Shown here piece after piece: positions 54,229 to 63,733 of a stretch of DNA of 64,000 nucleotides; position 1 is the stretch's first letter; each line of letters starts with the position of its first letter. This stretch comes from a bacterium. GTDB lineage: Bacteria > Bacteroidota > Ignavibacteria > Kapaibacteriales > UBA7675. The position numbers were made by a program, and so were the translations under genes. Under the pieces are notes generated by a model. The model did no database searches. It worked only from the letters and a program-made list of their open reading frames with translations, and was not told the DNA's origin. Where the stretch lies: positions 186,001 to 250,000 of the forward strand of contig JAUIKM010000003.1 of assembly GCA_030430495.1 (NCBI GenBank), given 5' to 3'.

Positions 54229-54366
54229 TTGCTTTTGCGGCAACTTCCTCACAAGAATTGAACACAATCCAACGCAAAAAACAGCTGCCTGGGACTTAAC
54301 TAAACACAAAAGCTCTCAGGCAGCTTAATCAACGAACAAAATACACAACCATACAGGTAAGTACCG

Positions 54367-55695
54367 ATGTCTGTCATATTGTTAAATGATCGTAGCACCC
54401 GACTTTATCTGCTGGCAATACTGCCGGCGGTTTTGGCACTCTCATTCTGCGAATCATCAGCCCAGGCACACAACTGGGACCTTGTCGATTTTGTCGACAA
54501 CCTTGACTACCGCGACATTGTGTTTGCCGACTCACTTCACGGCATGGCGGCCGGCAACTGGGCCGAATACGGACGCCCGACAATCCGACGCACGCAGGAC
54601 GGCGGCAATACCTGGGAGTCCGTCCTTGAACTCGAAATTAAACGCGACCAGGAAGGGAATTTCGTAAGTTTGCCTACAAGATTTCACGCTTTAAGCCACC
54701 CGACGCCACAGCTTGCAATCGCTGTCTGCGACAGTGGGACAATGTATCGCAGCTACGATAGCGGTACGACCTGGGATGTCATTGACTTTGACTTTGATGA
54801 AAATTTCAGAGACATTTATATGAGCGATGCACTGAACGGCATGGCGTCCACTAACACAAATCTTGCTTTCCATACCGTTGATGGAGGCGACAGCTGGAAC
54901 AGAATACAAATACCTCAAAATCTGAAATTGTTTGACATTGCGTACTTTGACGGTGAAGAAATCATGTGGAAAACTGTTAAATCCGACGGCGTTGGATTTT
55001 ATGTCGCCAAACTGAACCTGACTAACAATTCCTGGACAGTATATCCGACGCCGCAGGAAAACGGACAACTTTATTTCGTCACTCCTTTGCAAGGATGGCT
55101 CGTCGGATTTGACGCCGGAAATGACAAAATCCACTATACGACGGATGGAGGCGAATCCTGGAGCTCAGCTCTGGATGAAAAAATCGATCCGCCTTTCGGT
55201 CTGGTAAGCATCAACTTTGCAGATGAAACACACGGAATTGCAGGGGGCCTGGACGGTAAAATTTTACGGACACATGACGGCGGTAAAACCTGGATAGTGG
55301 ATCACTCCGCAGATCTGCTGTCGGCATATCAGGCGGTGACCAGTGTGGACTACATCAGCCCGAACCTGGCCTTTGCAGTCGGAAACAATGGGTATATTGT
55401 GCGTTATGAAGCACAGATCACATCTGTCGACGAACAAGACCTAAAGTCCTCACCCAACGCCGCCTTCATCTACCCCAACCCGACCAGTCAAAAGATTACA
55501 ATTTCAACTCCCTGGCATTGCGCCGACAAACACTTTGAGTTGTTTGATTCGGCCGGCCGCACTGTCATTGCGTCCAGCGGACATGCCGGCACAGAACAGT
55601 ACATTGACGTTTCAACTGTTCCCCCCGGCGTCTATCATGTTCACATCAGTGGATGCGGGGAGTCTTCAGCGCAAAAAGTTGTAATAACGAGGTAG
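54367..55695 (+). CDS. Secreted BNR/YCF48-type beta-propeller with T9SS sorting domain
   Basis: 442 residues. A signal peptide (LAILPAVLALSFCESSAQA) is followed by at least five BNR repeats (RRTQDGGNTWESV, YRSYDSGTTWDVI, HTVDGGDSWNRI, YTTDGGESWSSA, RTHDGGKTWIVD) and a type A sorting domain (IYPNPTSQKITIS.., ELFDSAGRTVIAS, VPPGVYHVHIS). Likely a surface-exposed propeller on the same secretion route as its neighbour. The ligand is unknown. Confidence 0.9.
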   Translation: MSVILLNDRSTRLYLLAILPAVLALSFCESSAQAHNWDLVDFVDNLDYRDIVFADSLHGMAAGNWAEYGRPTIRRTQDGGNTWESVLELEIKRDQEGNFVSLPTRFHALSHPTPQLAIAVCDSGTMYRSYDSGTTWDVIDFDFDENFRDIYMSDALNGMASTNTNLAFHTVDGGDSWNRIQIPQNLKLFDIAYFDGEEIMWKTVKSDGVGFYVAKLNLTNNSWTVYPTPQENGQLYFVTPLQGWLVGFDAGNDKIHYTTDGGESWSSALDEKIDPPFGLVSINFADETHGIAGGLDGKILRTHDGGKTWIVDHSADLLSAYQAVTSVDYISPNLAFAVGNNGYIVRYEAQITSVDEQDLKSSPNAAFIYPNPTSQKITISTPWHCADKHFELFDSAGRTVIASSGHAGTEQYIDVSTVPPGVYHVHISGCGESSAQKVVITR

Positions 55696-55912
55696 GAGGG
55701 GCGTAAATGGGTTTAAGTATTTTGCACATTGCTGTGAAAATACCCTGTCAACGAGTCGCTCTCACTTTTGCCAAAGGATGGCCGCCAGGTTAACTGGCCA
55801 AAGTGGGCGTCTTGTGACTTCAAACACACCCCTCCCCCGCCGCTCACAGCGACGAGGGAGTTAACTTGGCGAACCAATATCTGGACGTTAAACACAAACT
55901 TCCGACCGTCAT

Positions 55913-57631
55913 CTACTCCTCGTTTGAAGATGGCTCGTTTGCCTGCTGACCGGAGGTTCTGCCCTGATCATCCACAGATGCAAAACGCGAATCGTCCGCA
56001 TCTTCCCCCTTTGTATTGGAGTCCGGCACAGGCGCAAAACCCGTTTTCTTTGAGTTTGGAATCTGATCCAGCGGTGTTGACTCAGAACCGGATGGCATGG
56101 CGTCACGCGGCGTGGCCGGAGTGCTGTTAAATCCCTGAGACGGTGAACCATCCAGTCCTCGCGCGGCAGGCATGATCGGCGGACCGTCAACGCAGATTTC
56201 AGTGCGAATAGTGCCAACGGTATAGTTGATTGTCGTGCAAAACACAACGTTGGTGGTGGACATGGACAGAGTCCCAAACGTTGAGCTTGTCCCGATTGCG
56301 GTGTTAAGTACAACCGCCATTCCGCAATCTTCGGAAGCAACGGCAAATCCATCCAGATCGGTCCGCGCAAGATATTGATCGCCGCCGCCCGCGCCGAAAC
56401 TCAACGTACCGCCGGCCAACAAATAACCAGGAGGGCACAATTCGTTAATCGATCCGATTGAGCGGCGCACCTGCCTGCCAAAGTCGTAGGTCGTACCGCC
56501 GAAGATTCTGCTCCAGCTTAACACTCCCGCGTCGGTGACAGTAAAAATCAAGGCCTCGCCGTTCTCGAACGAACCGGGGACGTCGAAACTGTTTGTTTCA
56601 CCGCCGAGAACATAGCCCTCCTCGTCCAGACGCAGATCGATCGACCAACCGGCGTCATAACCGTCGACGCCGTACAACCTGGACCACAAATATCCGCCGG
56701 CCGCATTCAGCTTAAGAACAAACGATTCGCCTTCGATGCGCCCAAAACTGTGCGTAAGTCCCGTGACGGCAATGTCCCCATTTTTGTCGACAACCAGATT
56801 GCGCCCGATGTCGTTGCGGTCGCCGCCCCAGATGGCCGTCCAATTGTGAATACCCGTACCCGCTGCAATTGACGTCACAAAGACCTGATTGTCCTCATTG
56901 GGTGGGCCGCCATTGTTAAAACTGGTGGTTTGCCCGGCAATGTAATAGCTGAGCCCGTCCGCGCTCTCGCGTACCGCCCAGGGTTTTTCGTCCTTGTCGC
57001 GTCCAAGTATGCGTTGCCAGAGTACAACTCCGGCAGGCGTCAGTTTAACCGCAAGAATGTCCGCCGCCCCAATCCCGTTGTCATTGTTAACAGTCCAACC
57101 GACAGCCAGGATGTTGCCGTCTGAAGTATTGATCACCGAAGTACCGCCGTCCTCCTCTTCACCGCCGAAAAAGCAGGCCCACACGGGATAACCCTGAATA
57201 TCTGTTCGCACTACGACCATGTCAAAACTCTGACGGGCATTGACATCCTGTTCGCTGGTGGTATACATTCCGGTCGTCCAGACACAACCAGGGCTGCAAT
57301 AGTCAGTCAGCCGGACTATGGAATAGTCGTGCTCCCAGCTTTGTCCTTCATATGTCAGTGCATTTACAACCATGCCATTGACATTGTTTACTACTAGATG
57401 AGTATTGGGCGGCGCAGGCGAAAACTTTCCGTAACTGCTGGTCTGGCCGATGATGTATGAGTTGCCGGCAACGTTTTGTTCAGTCAGCCCAAATGCATCG
57501 TCGTAAAACGCACCGCCGTAGGCATTTGCCCAGGTTTGCGCGTCTACGCCGACAGCACAAAGAAACAGTACAGTAAAAGCGAAGAAGTTTAATGCGAATA
57601 CAATTCGTCGGGGTTCGGTCGGTTTGAACAT
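55913..57631 (-). CDS. Secreted beta-propeller protein without sorting domain
   Basis: 572 residues from the ATG at 57,631 (AGGAGG seven bases upstream). A signal peptide (VFALNFFAFTVLFLCAVGVDAQ) is followed by repeated units of about 50 residues of the SBBP/delta-60 kind (WSRIFGGTTYDFGRQV, WSRLYGVDGYDAGWSI, VDKNGDIAVTGLTHSFG). The last 80 residues are Pro/Ser/Asp/Glu-rich low complexity and no T9SS domain is visible. Surface location is plausible but the export route beyond Sec is unclear. The next gene on the same strand has the same plan. Confidence 0.85.
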   Translation of the reverse strand: MFKPTEPRRIVFALNFFAFTVLFLCAVGVDAQTWANAYGGAFYDDAFGLTEQNVAGNSYIIGQTSSYGKFSPAPPNTHLVVNNVNGMVVNALTYEGQSWEHDYSIVRLTDYCSPGCVWTTGMYTTSEQDVNARQSFDMVVVRTDIQGYPVWACFFGGEEEDGGTSVINTSDGNILAVGWTVNNDNGIGAADILAVKLTPAGVVLWQRILGRDKDEKPWAVRESADGLSYYIAGQTTSFNNGGPPNEDNQVFVTSIAAGTGIHNWTAIWGGDRNDIGRNLVVDKNGDIAVTGLTHSFGRIEGESFVLKLNAAGGYLWSRLYGVDGYDAGWSIDLRLDEEGYVLGGETNSFDVPGSFENGEALIFTVTDAGVLSWSRIFGGTTYDFGRQVRRSIGSINELCPPGYLLAGGTLSFGAGGGDQYLARTDLDGFAVASEDCGMAVVLNTAIGTSSTFGTLSMSTTNVVFCTTINYTVGTIRTEICVDGPPIMPAARGLDGSPSQGFNSTPATPRDAMPSGSESTPLDQIPNSKKTGFAPVPDSNTKGEDADDSRFASVDDQGRTSGQQANEPSSNEE

Positions 57632-57860
57632 GGGAGTTCCTCCTGTCATCCGATGACAGTTAATGGTAATTGTTATGAGTTAAAATCTCAGACCTGATTT
57701 GTGCTATTCTGCACACAAACCGTAGCTTACAATTTCTGACCGACATTCAGTCAGCCGGGCACAGTTTGGCGCTACGCTGTTCGGGCAGCGCTGGTAGAAA
57801 TTGCAGGTACATACCGCCGAGTGTAACACGACGGACTGTTTTATTAACACGCGGTCTGTG

Positions 57861-59486
57861 TTAACGCACAATTATCTGTTGCGCAACAGTTTGTTTCGTC
57901 GTAGCAGCTTCAACCAGATAAAATCCGGTCTTCAGCACCTGATTTCGTATGCGAAGACTGTGTTCGCCCGCCGTCAGGGAACCACGCCAGGTGTAGACGG
58001 TACGCCCAAGCATGTCCAGTATTCGAATGTTTACTGTTTCGGAATCTGTCAACTGCAATGCAACTGTCAATCCATCTGTTTCTTCCAGTGGATTGGGGTA
58101 TGCCTTCATTGTCAGGCCACCGGACAGCAGGTCAGGTTCCAGCGAGGGAACGCCTTCGGCCGGAACTTCCGTGACGGACGACGGACCGCCCGTTCCGTCT
58201 GTTGAACCCACACCGCAGAGCGGCTCTTGCAACCACAGTTTTTCGGCAGAAACGTTAACATTGCGCCACTGACCGTGCAGCGCTCGTTCTGTCAATTTTA
58301 ACTTTTTCATGTTTGGTCGCCACTCCAGAGCACGGAATTCCAGCGGTGTACCGCAATCGCCGCGCCGCCTTGCATTGAGCAGCCACATATCACCGGCGCC
58401 GGGTGTGTCCGTCATGGTAAATCCGGCCGCGTAAACACTGGTGGGAATTGGCGACATTACCACATCGTTGATTCGGTCGAATCTGTCGCGTCCATAGCGG
58501 CGCGCGTTTAACACATTGCCGCTGCCGGCCAGCAACCAGGCAACAAATCCGTCACTTCCCGCCTGCCCGGCCATGACGGCCAGCGCGCCGCGCATATCGA
58601 GCGATCGGCCCCAAACGGGCACAATACTCGAATAGCGCCGGGCCCAACGCAATGTCAGCTCTCGTGAAAGCCGAACCAGAACCGCCGTTGCAGCGCCGGA
58701 CGAGTGGGTCCAGCCGGCGAGCAGAATGTCATCGTCTGGAAACAGGGCCATAGCGTCAAACACATCAAGTCTGATCCCTTCCGTTTCAACTGCATTGACA
58801 AAGTTTGCATTGGGACTGAATCTGGCGACAAATGCATTGGTTCCATGACTCCCGGCCACAATGATTTCGTTGCGCCTGTTAACCGCCGCCGCGTGCGGCG
58901 CCAGGTCGTTATCGGCTACAAATTTGCGAACCTGCATCGTGTGACCGGACGAAGTTAATCTGCTGATCAGGAGTTCCTGCCGCTGGTATTTAACATCGCC
59001 AATCACCAGGATTTCCGCGCGTCGCTTCAGCAAAACATTTGCTTCGGATTCACTGCCTCCGGTCCAGCGACGCGTCCACAGAATATCCCCTCCACTGCTC
59101 AACATTCCCGCAAGTGCTTCGGGCCGGTCCGTATATGGCAACAATCCGGCCCCGGCCCAGGCGACGGAGCCGTTGTCCAACAGGCACACATCACCTTCTT
59201 CACCGGAACTGACCGGGGACAGCACGCGCCGCCACGCGGCGTCCGTGGTCGAAAGGTCGACTTTGACGACAGCGATGTTCGCTCCCAACAAACGAGCACG
59301 GGGCATCGAATGACCGGGCCCCATCACGACCGCATCTGTGCCGTCGACGTCCATGGCCAGTGCGGCATCGCGCCAGGGGCTACCATAAACCGTCTCCCAG
59401 CCGGCGGCCGGCACCGCCGGTGCATTAAACAACAGCAGCAACAGCAACAACCGTCCCATACACAGACAGGTCAAAAACGCCTTCAT
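57861..59486 (-). CDS. Secreted beta-propeller protein with T9SS sorting domain
   Basis: 541 residues from the ATG at 59,486. The signal peptide has a Leu run (GRLLLLLLLFNAPAV) encoded by a CTG/TTG-type simple repeat. Propeller repeats follow (ADNDLAPHAAAVNRRNEIIV, FDAMALFPDDDILLAGWTH, INDVVMSPIPTSVYAAG), and a type A T9SS domain ends the protein (AYPNPLEETDGLTVALQL, VNIRILDMLGRTVY, GFYLVEAATTKQTV). A 7-bp inverted repeat TTAACAC/GTGTTAA lies across its stop. Confidence 0.88.
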   Translation of the reverse strand: MKAFLTCLCMGRLLLLLLLFNAPAVPAAGWETVYGSPWRDAALAMDVDGTDAVVMGPGHSMPRARLLGANIAVVKVDLSTTDAAWRRVLSPVSSGEEGDVCLLDNGSVAWAGAGLLPYTDRPEALAGMLSSGGDILWTRRWTGGSESEANVLLKRRAEILVIGDVKYQRQELLISRLTSSGHTMQVRKFVADNDLAPHAAAVNRRNEIIVAGSHGTNAFVARFSPNANFVNAVETEGIRLDVFDAMALFPDDDILLAGWTHSSGAATAVLVRLSRELTLRWARRYSSIVPVWGRSLDMRGALAVMAGQAGSDGFVAWLLAGSGNVLNARRYGRDRFDRINDVVMSPIPTSVYAAGFTMTDTPGAGDMWLLNARRRGDCGTPLEFRALEWRPNMKKLKLTERALHGQWRNVNVSAEKLWLQEPLCGVGSTDGTGGPSSVTEVPAEGVPSLEPDLLSGGLTMKAYPNPLEETDGLTVALQLTDSETVNIRILDMLGRTVYTWRGSLTAGEHSLRIRNQVLKTGFYLVEAATTKQTVAQQIIVR

Positions 59487-60060
59487 TATTATCTCGCACA
59501 TAATTGGGTTGAATATTAACGGATCAATACCTGAGTCGCGTTGATACAGCTCCACCAACAGGTTAAAGGCATGGACAGCGGCAAACAATGGCTCAGATTG
59601 CAGCGGACAACCGAGATCGGGGAGTGAATACATGTGGTCCCCGGTTTTCCGGACAGATTAACACGTTCGGACCAATCGACATGCAATGGTACGCACAGGG
59701 GCAGAACCAGGCAGCCGCTTCAAAACGAGCGCGTAAACAGGCAGTGTATTTTTTGATTGCATCCTGTTGTTCAAGAGCGATCGTTTGACTGCTCAAGTCG
59801 CACAACGCCTTACTTCGAGGATACTTCACCAGGTCCGGACTTATACTGACGGCAACACAAATTCTCCGGCATTCCGGGTGACGGTCGATTGGCGATGAAG
59901 GTACAAAGGATTAACCCGCATGTCAAGTTTATTTTAAATTAAGCGACACAAGTCCGTTTCGGAATTACACGGACGGAGTTTCATAGATCTCCAACTGTAG
60001 TAAAAATTCTTTGTCTGCCTCGTTGCCGGCGCCGGACTTTGCTGCTTGTACCGGAACTGT
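59487..60060. other. Gene-free region between a propeller gene and the desaturase pseudogene
   Basis: About 570 bases, no supportable gene. A poly-(CAG/CAA) stretch at 59,430-59,450, just left of it, belongs to the neighbouring signal peptide. The region likely holds the promoter of the leftward propeller gene. Confidence 0.4.
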
Positions 60061-60703
60061 TCACTCCAGGTCTGAAAGGCCCGGATTGTACCGCTTAACG
60101 ACCTCCTTGGCCATGGCACTTTTTCGGGGATTCGCACGAAAGGCATATAAAAACTGCCTCCAATAACTCCCGTGCGGAAACTCATCGCTGCGTTTAAGTC
60201 CGTAGCGGCCGACAGGCTCCGAACCCGGTTCGGGATAATAGGCCGTGCCCCGGATCCAATCCCAGAGTGCAAATTTCGTGGAGAAATTGCAGCCTCCGGC
60301 AGGCGCGCCGAGTTCGTGCTGCCGGCGGTGCAGTTCCGGTCCATTAAACAGGTAGAGCAGCGCGCCCATGCGCACGCGAATGTTCGAGTGGTTAAACATT
60401 CCCCAGCTTGAGTCGCGGCAGGCTTTGAGCACGGCTACCTCGGGCGAGGAGTTGCAGCGCTATCGGCCAGTCGCTGACCAGTTCCAGGCGCGAAAGGCCC
60501 ATGCCCGAATCTATCGCGCGAATGAAAAACGCATTCACGAGCGCCGACAGATAACTCTGGACAAAAGTGTACAACAGCAGGTCGTTCCAGAACTCGCGGC
60601 GGAAAAAGTTGCAGCCCGGAATGCAGGGAAATCGACGCTCAAGCAGTGTTAACAGAAGCGCCCAGGCAACGACAATGAGCGGGCAGAGGACTTCGATCGG
60701 CAT
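60061..60703 (-). pseudogene. Broken sterol-desaturase/fatty-acid hydroxylase family gene
   Basis: The N-terminal frame (ATG 60,703, MPIEVLCPLIVVAWALLL, then FFRREFWNDLLLYTFVQSYL) stops after about 100 residues. A second frame, shifted by one, resumes with FNHSNIRVRMGALLYLF and continues to LHRRQHELGAP, NFSTKFALWDWIRGTAYYP and a stop at 60,061. Between the two, the usual HDxxYYWxHR-x-H-x3-H-HSx block of the family is missing, so an internal deletion of roughly 200-300 bases plus a frameshift is likely. The later His motif also reads HRRQH instead of HRxHH. The gene should be inactive. Confidence 0.72.
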
Positions 60704-60897
60704 GACACACGACCCCGGCCGGGTTTGCGGCCGCTATATTGTGATTTGACTTTATTGTGGAGCAGATGGCCCTGAATCGGCAGAATGTATTCCTTCCAAA
60801 CAAGCCCGAATTGACGTTTTCAGTGCGCGTTCCATCCAGCCGCTTGTTGGCGCACCGGCGGAGTTGAAAACGCGGCAGGCGTCAGCAGTGACAACGG

Positions 60898-61995
60898 TCA
60901 TTCCGCCGTGTACCACGCGCGCAGCAGGCCGGCGGCGCTTTTGTTCTGGACGCCGTAGTCGGTGCGCGGCGCGCTGTTAACATCTGCCGGCCAGTTCCAC
61001 CAGAAAAAGCCGTGGCAGCGCGGGCGATTCGCAAATGACTCCAATACGGCCTGATAATACAAATACTGGGCGGCTTCGTCAACAAACTGTTCGTCAGGCG
61101 GGGATGTTAAACTCCACGGCCCGATCAGTGCGCCGCGCGCCGAACGTGCGCCGACTTCGGTTAACAAAAACGGGCGGTTAACATCGCGGGAAAGCAATTC
61201 GATATCGCCGGCGATGGGCAGCAGACGAAGCTGCGCCATATCAATCGTCGGCAGCTCATCCACGACGGCATCCTGCAACGGAGTGTAAAGACTTACACCG
61301 ACGTAGTCCAGCTCGCGCCAGAATTCAATGCGGCGGTACTCGGGCTGCGTTCCCTCTTCCCCACGCGACCAGTTGGCCGAATAAGTCAAGTCACCGCTGT
61401 AGACTTCGCGCACGGCGCCGATCAGATTCCGCCATTCGGTTGTAAACTCCGCCCCCGTCACACCGACCATTTCCACGCCGAGGCACAGCATGGGAATCCC
61501 CTGTTCTTCGGCCAGGCGCGCGTATTTGAGCATCATAGACGTGTAGGATTTAAACCAGGCGGCGGGGTCGTCGGGGCGGATGGAGCCGCGCCAGCCGCCG
61601 TCGTAGCGATCGACGTGCGGTTTTAACATCACGCGCAGGTTTACTTGTTCGGCCTGGCGGCAGCCGCGGCGAATGTCGTCAATCGAGCTGGTGCTCATGA
61701 ATGCGGCGCCGGTACGCGGGTTGACGCCGCTGTAATTCGATTCGATTGCGGAGGAGTTTGCATTGTCCTGGAATTCAAACACACAGAGAGCCACCCACTG
61801 CGCGGCGGTCTGTTCGACCAGGATGTTTAAGCTGCCGTTGTTTTCGCTGTCGACAAAAGCGCCGTCGTAAAACGATGCGTGGGAATACCCCTTTATTTCT
61901 ATGCGCGCGGCGGGCAGGTCGGCGTCCAGCGGCGCATCTTCGCAGGACGTTAACAGGAATACCCAGAAAAGGCCGGCTATTGTTAGTCTTCGCAT
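60898..61995 (-). CDS. GH113-like glycoside hydrolase lipoprotein
   Basis: 365 residues with a lipoprotein signal (LFWVFLLTSCED, Cys18), so lipid-anchored. The mature part is a TIM-barrel of the GH113 or 'GTA-TIM' type: KPHVDRYDGGWRGSI, CLGVEMVG (candidate acid/base Glu), SANWSRGEE, DYVGVSLYTPL, LLTEVGARSARGA (candidate nucleophile Glu) and FFWWNWPADV. GH113 enzymes are beta-mannanases. Substrate is not certain. It is upstream of a methyltransferase/prenyltransferase pair but reads in the same direction with a gap. Confidence 0.8.
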   Translation of the reverse strand: MRRLTIAGLFWVFLLTSCEDAPLDADLPAARIEIKGYSHASFYDGAFVDSENNGSLNILVEQTAAQWVALCVFEFQDNANSSAIESNYSGVNPRTGAAFMSTSSIDDIRRGCRQAEQVNLRVMLKPHVDRYDGGWRGSIRPDDPAAWFKSYTSMMLKYARLAEEQGIPMLCLGVEMVGVTGAEFTTEWRNLIGAVREVYSGDLTYSANWSRGEEGTQPEYRRIEFWRELDYVGVSLYTPLQDAVVDELPTIDMAQLRLLPIAGDIELLSRDVNRPFLLTEVGARSARGALIGPWSLTSPPDEQFVDEAAQYLYYQAVLESFANRPRCHGFFWWNWPADVNSAPRTDYGVQNKSAAGLLRAWYTAE

Positions 61996-62672
61996 GCGGG
62001 GTCTTTGCGGTACAATCTGGTTTCAATCATTCCCGTTAAACGTTTGCGGCGCATCTCCAGCTTGTAGTTCATGGCTTTAAACATCGTTGCAGTGTCCGGC
62101 AGGCGATGCGCGCCAATACCGCAGAGTACCTTGAACACGCCGTACAATGCGCCTATGGTCGTGCGCGAGACAATCCTGCCAACGCCCCGCTCCCGGTAAA
62201 AAAAGTCGGCTTCCAGCCAGAGGCCGCCGGGACAAAGAGCGGCGTCGAGTATTTGCGTCTGCGCGCACAGCTGCGGCTGGTCAAAAAGGTCGAGAAAAAA
62301 CGGCGTGCAGATCAGATCAAAGTCGGAGTCAAGGGCGGCGTCTTCCAGTTTGTCGGCTACAAATGAGACGTCGAGTCCAAGGCGGGCGGCACGGCGCGCG
62401 GCGCGACGGCGCATTCCGGCCGCCGGTTCGATGAATGTTACCGCTACGCGCGGGCGGGCCGCGGCCAGCGGCTCCAGCGGGAGCCCCGTGCCGCCCCCGA
62501 CGATCAATACCCTGCGCAGCGGACGCGTGATTTCCGCGTGCGCCGACAGATCGGCCAGACAGTCCTGCTGCGCGCGGCGCACGGAGCCGAAAGTGAGTAT
62601 TTCCGCGGCCAGATCGTAAAAAGGCGACAGCGCAGAGAAACCGGCGGCCGTAATCGATGATGACCGCTTCAT
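61983..62672 (-). CDS. SAM-dependent methyltransferase
   Basis: 229 residues. The start at 62,672 overlaps the stop of the prenyltransferase gene (ATGA), so the two are co-translated. SAM motif I is VLIVGGGTGLPLEPL, then VTFIEPAAGMRRRA (motif II) and DLICTPFFLDLF (motif IV). The C-terminal part has several hydrophobic segments. Coupling to a UbiA-type gene suggests a lipid-soluble product such as a quinone or carotenoid-like molecule. A longer upstream extension in frame lies within the neighbour and is not used. Confidence 0.82.
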   Translation of the reverse strand: MKRSSSITAAGFSALSPFYDLAAEILTFGSVRRAQQDCLADLSAHAEITRPLRRVLIVGGGTGLPLEPLAAARPRVAVTFIEPAAGMRRRAARRAARLGLDVSFVADKLEDAALDSDFDLICTPFFLDLFDQPQLCAQTQILDAALCPGGLWLEADFFYRERGVGRIVSRTTIGALYGVFKVLCGIGAHRLPDTATMFKAMNYKLEMRRKRLTGMIETRLYRKDPACED

Positions 62673-63589
62673 TGCAGCCACTCCAGCAGCGGAATCAGGG
62701 CCGGGAAGAGAAACACGGCGTCGCCCAACGCGCGGTAGTGGCGCTGCACAAAGGGACGACGCGCGCCGAAAATCAAAGCCAGCAAGGTCAAAGACATCAG
62801 GCCGACAACCGGCAAAATGGTTTCCAGACGCGGCGGCCCGAAATAGGCCCGATGACCTTGATCCTGCAACAGCAGGACTAACAAAGATGGTATGAAAGCC
62901 GCCAGGCAGAATGCGGCGGCCAGAAGGTCGCTGCGAAAAGGCCCCAGAACCTGCGCCAGCGAACTGTGTCCGTCGCGACGGTCCGCTTCGATTTCCATGC
63001 GCGCAAAAAAAATGAGATTGGCCGAAGCGAGGCACAACACTGCAAAGAAGGTCAGCCAGGCGTGAAAATGCGTCCAGCCGCCGTAGATGAGCGGGCCGCC
63101 AAAAATTCCGGCCGCATAGACAAAAGCGACGGCCAGTTCCTTGGTGAGCCAGGGCCGCACCGTAGCGCCGATGCGGCGATTGAGCCAGAGATGCAGACCG
63201 CACACGGCGATCATTGCCAGTCCAAATATCCACAGGTCGGCTGGAAGAAACAGCGCGGCCAGACAAGCGGCCGAAAATACGGCTATCGCGGCACGTCGGA
63301 TCGCGCGAAAATGGAGGGCGTGAAAGCGGTGACGAGCCGTTTGCGCCAAAGGGCCGACCCTGGCGGCGTCCAACAAATGATCGAGCGTGTAGGTGAGCCA
63401 GACGCCCGCGGGAAGCAGAAACCACCAGACCGCCGGTAGTGCTGCGTGAGAAATATCAAGGGCCATCGCGGCGACGCAGACGCTGCCCAGCACGACGTCC
63501 AGACTGAGATGGCGCGCAATGGCCAGCCGGCCTTCGGCCTTGTGCTCACGGGCAGGCGATTGAACGACGGCCATGTGTTCGTCGGTCAT
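62669..63589 (-). CDS. UbiA-family prenyltransferase-like membrane protein
   Basis: About 306 residues from ATG 63,589; other starts are possible. Nine or so transmembrane segments. The first Asp-rich motif is weak (YTLDHLLDAARV), and the second is clear (NLIFFARMEIEADRRDGHSSLA, matching D-x3-D-x2-D..). UbiA enzymes attach prenyl chains to aromatic acceptors in the membrane. The weakened first motif may mean another substrate. It is coupled to the methyltransferase (ATGA overlap), as in quinone biosynthesis pairs. Confidence 0.75.
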   Translation of the reverse strand: MTDEHMAVVQSPAREHKAEGRLAIARHLSLDVVLGSVCVAAMALDISHAALPAVWWFLLPAGVWLTYTLDHLLDAARVGPLAQTARHRFHALHFRAIRRAAIAVFSAACLAALFLPADLWIFGLAMIAVCGLHLWLNRRIGATVRPWLTKELAVAFVYAAGIFGGPLIYGGWTHFHAWLTFFAVLCLASANLIFFARMEIEADRRDGHSSLAQVLGPFRSDLLAAAFCLAAFIPSLLVLLLQDQGHRAYFGPPRLETILPVVGLMSLTLLALIFGARRPFVQRHYRALGDAVFLFPALIPLLEWLQ

Positions 63590-63733
63590 GATTGTGAACC
63601 GCCCAAAAGTTGTTCCGCGCAGGTATACCGGCCGTAGCGCAGGGCAGATTGCTGTTTTTGACGCCAAAATGCTAATTTTGCGCTCGGGTATTTCCTTAAA
63701 GTGCTGTTAATTTTTCCAGTGGAAACTGCGTGT

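Noticed and set aside
61983-63425. A 480-codon methyltransferase
   Set aside because: Only the last 229 codons resemble a protein family. The first part is the prenyltransferase gene in another frame. The ATGA overlap at 62,669-62,672 fixes the start.
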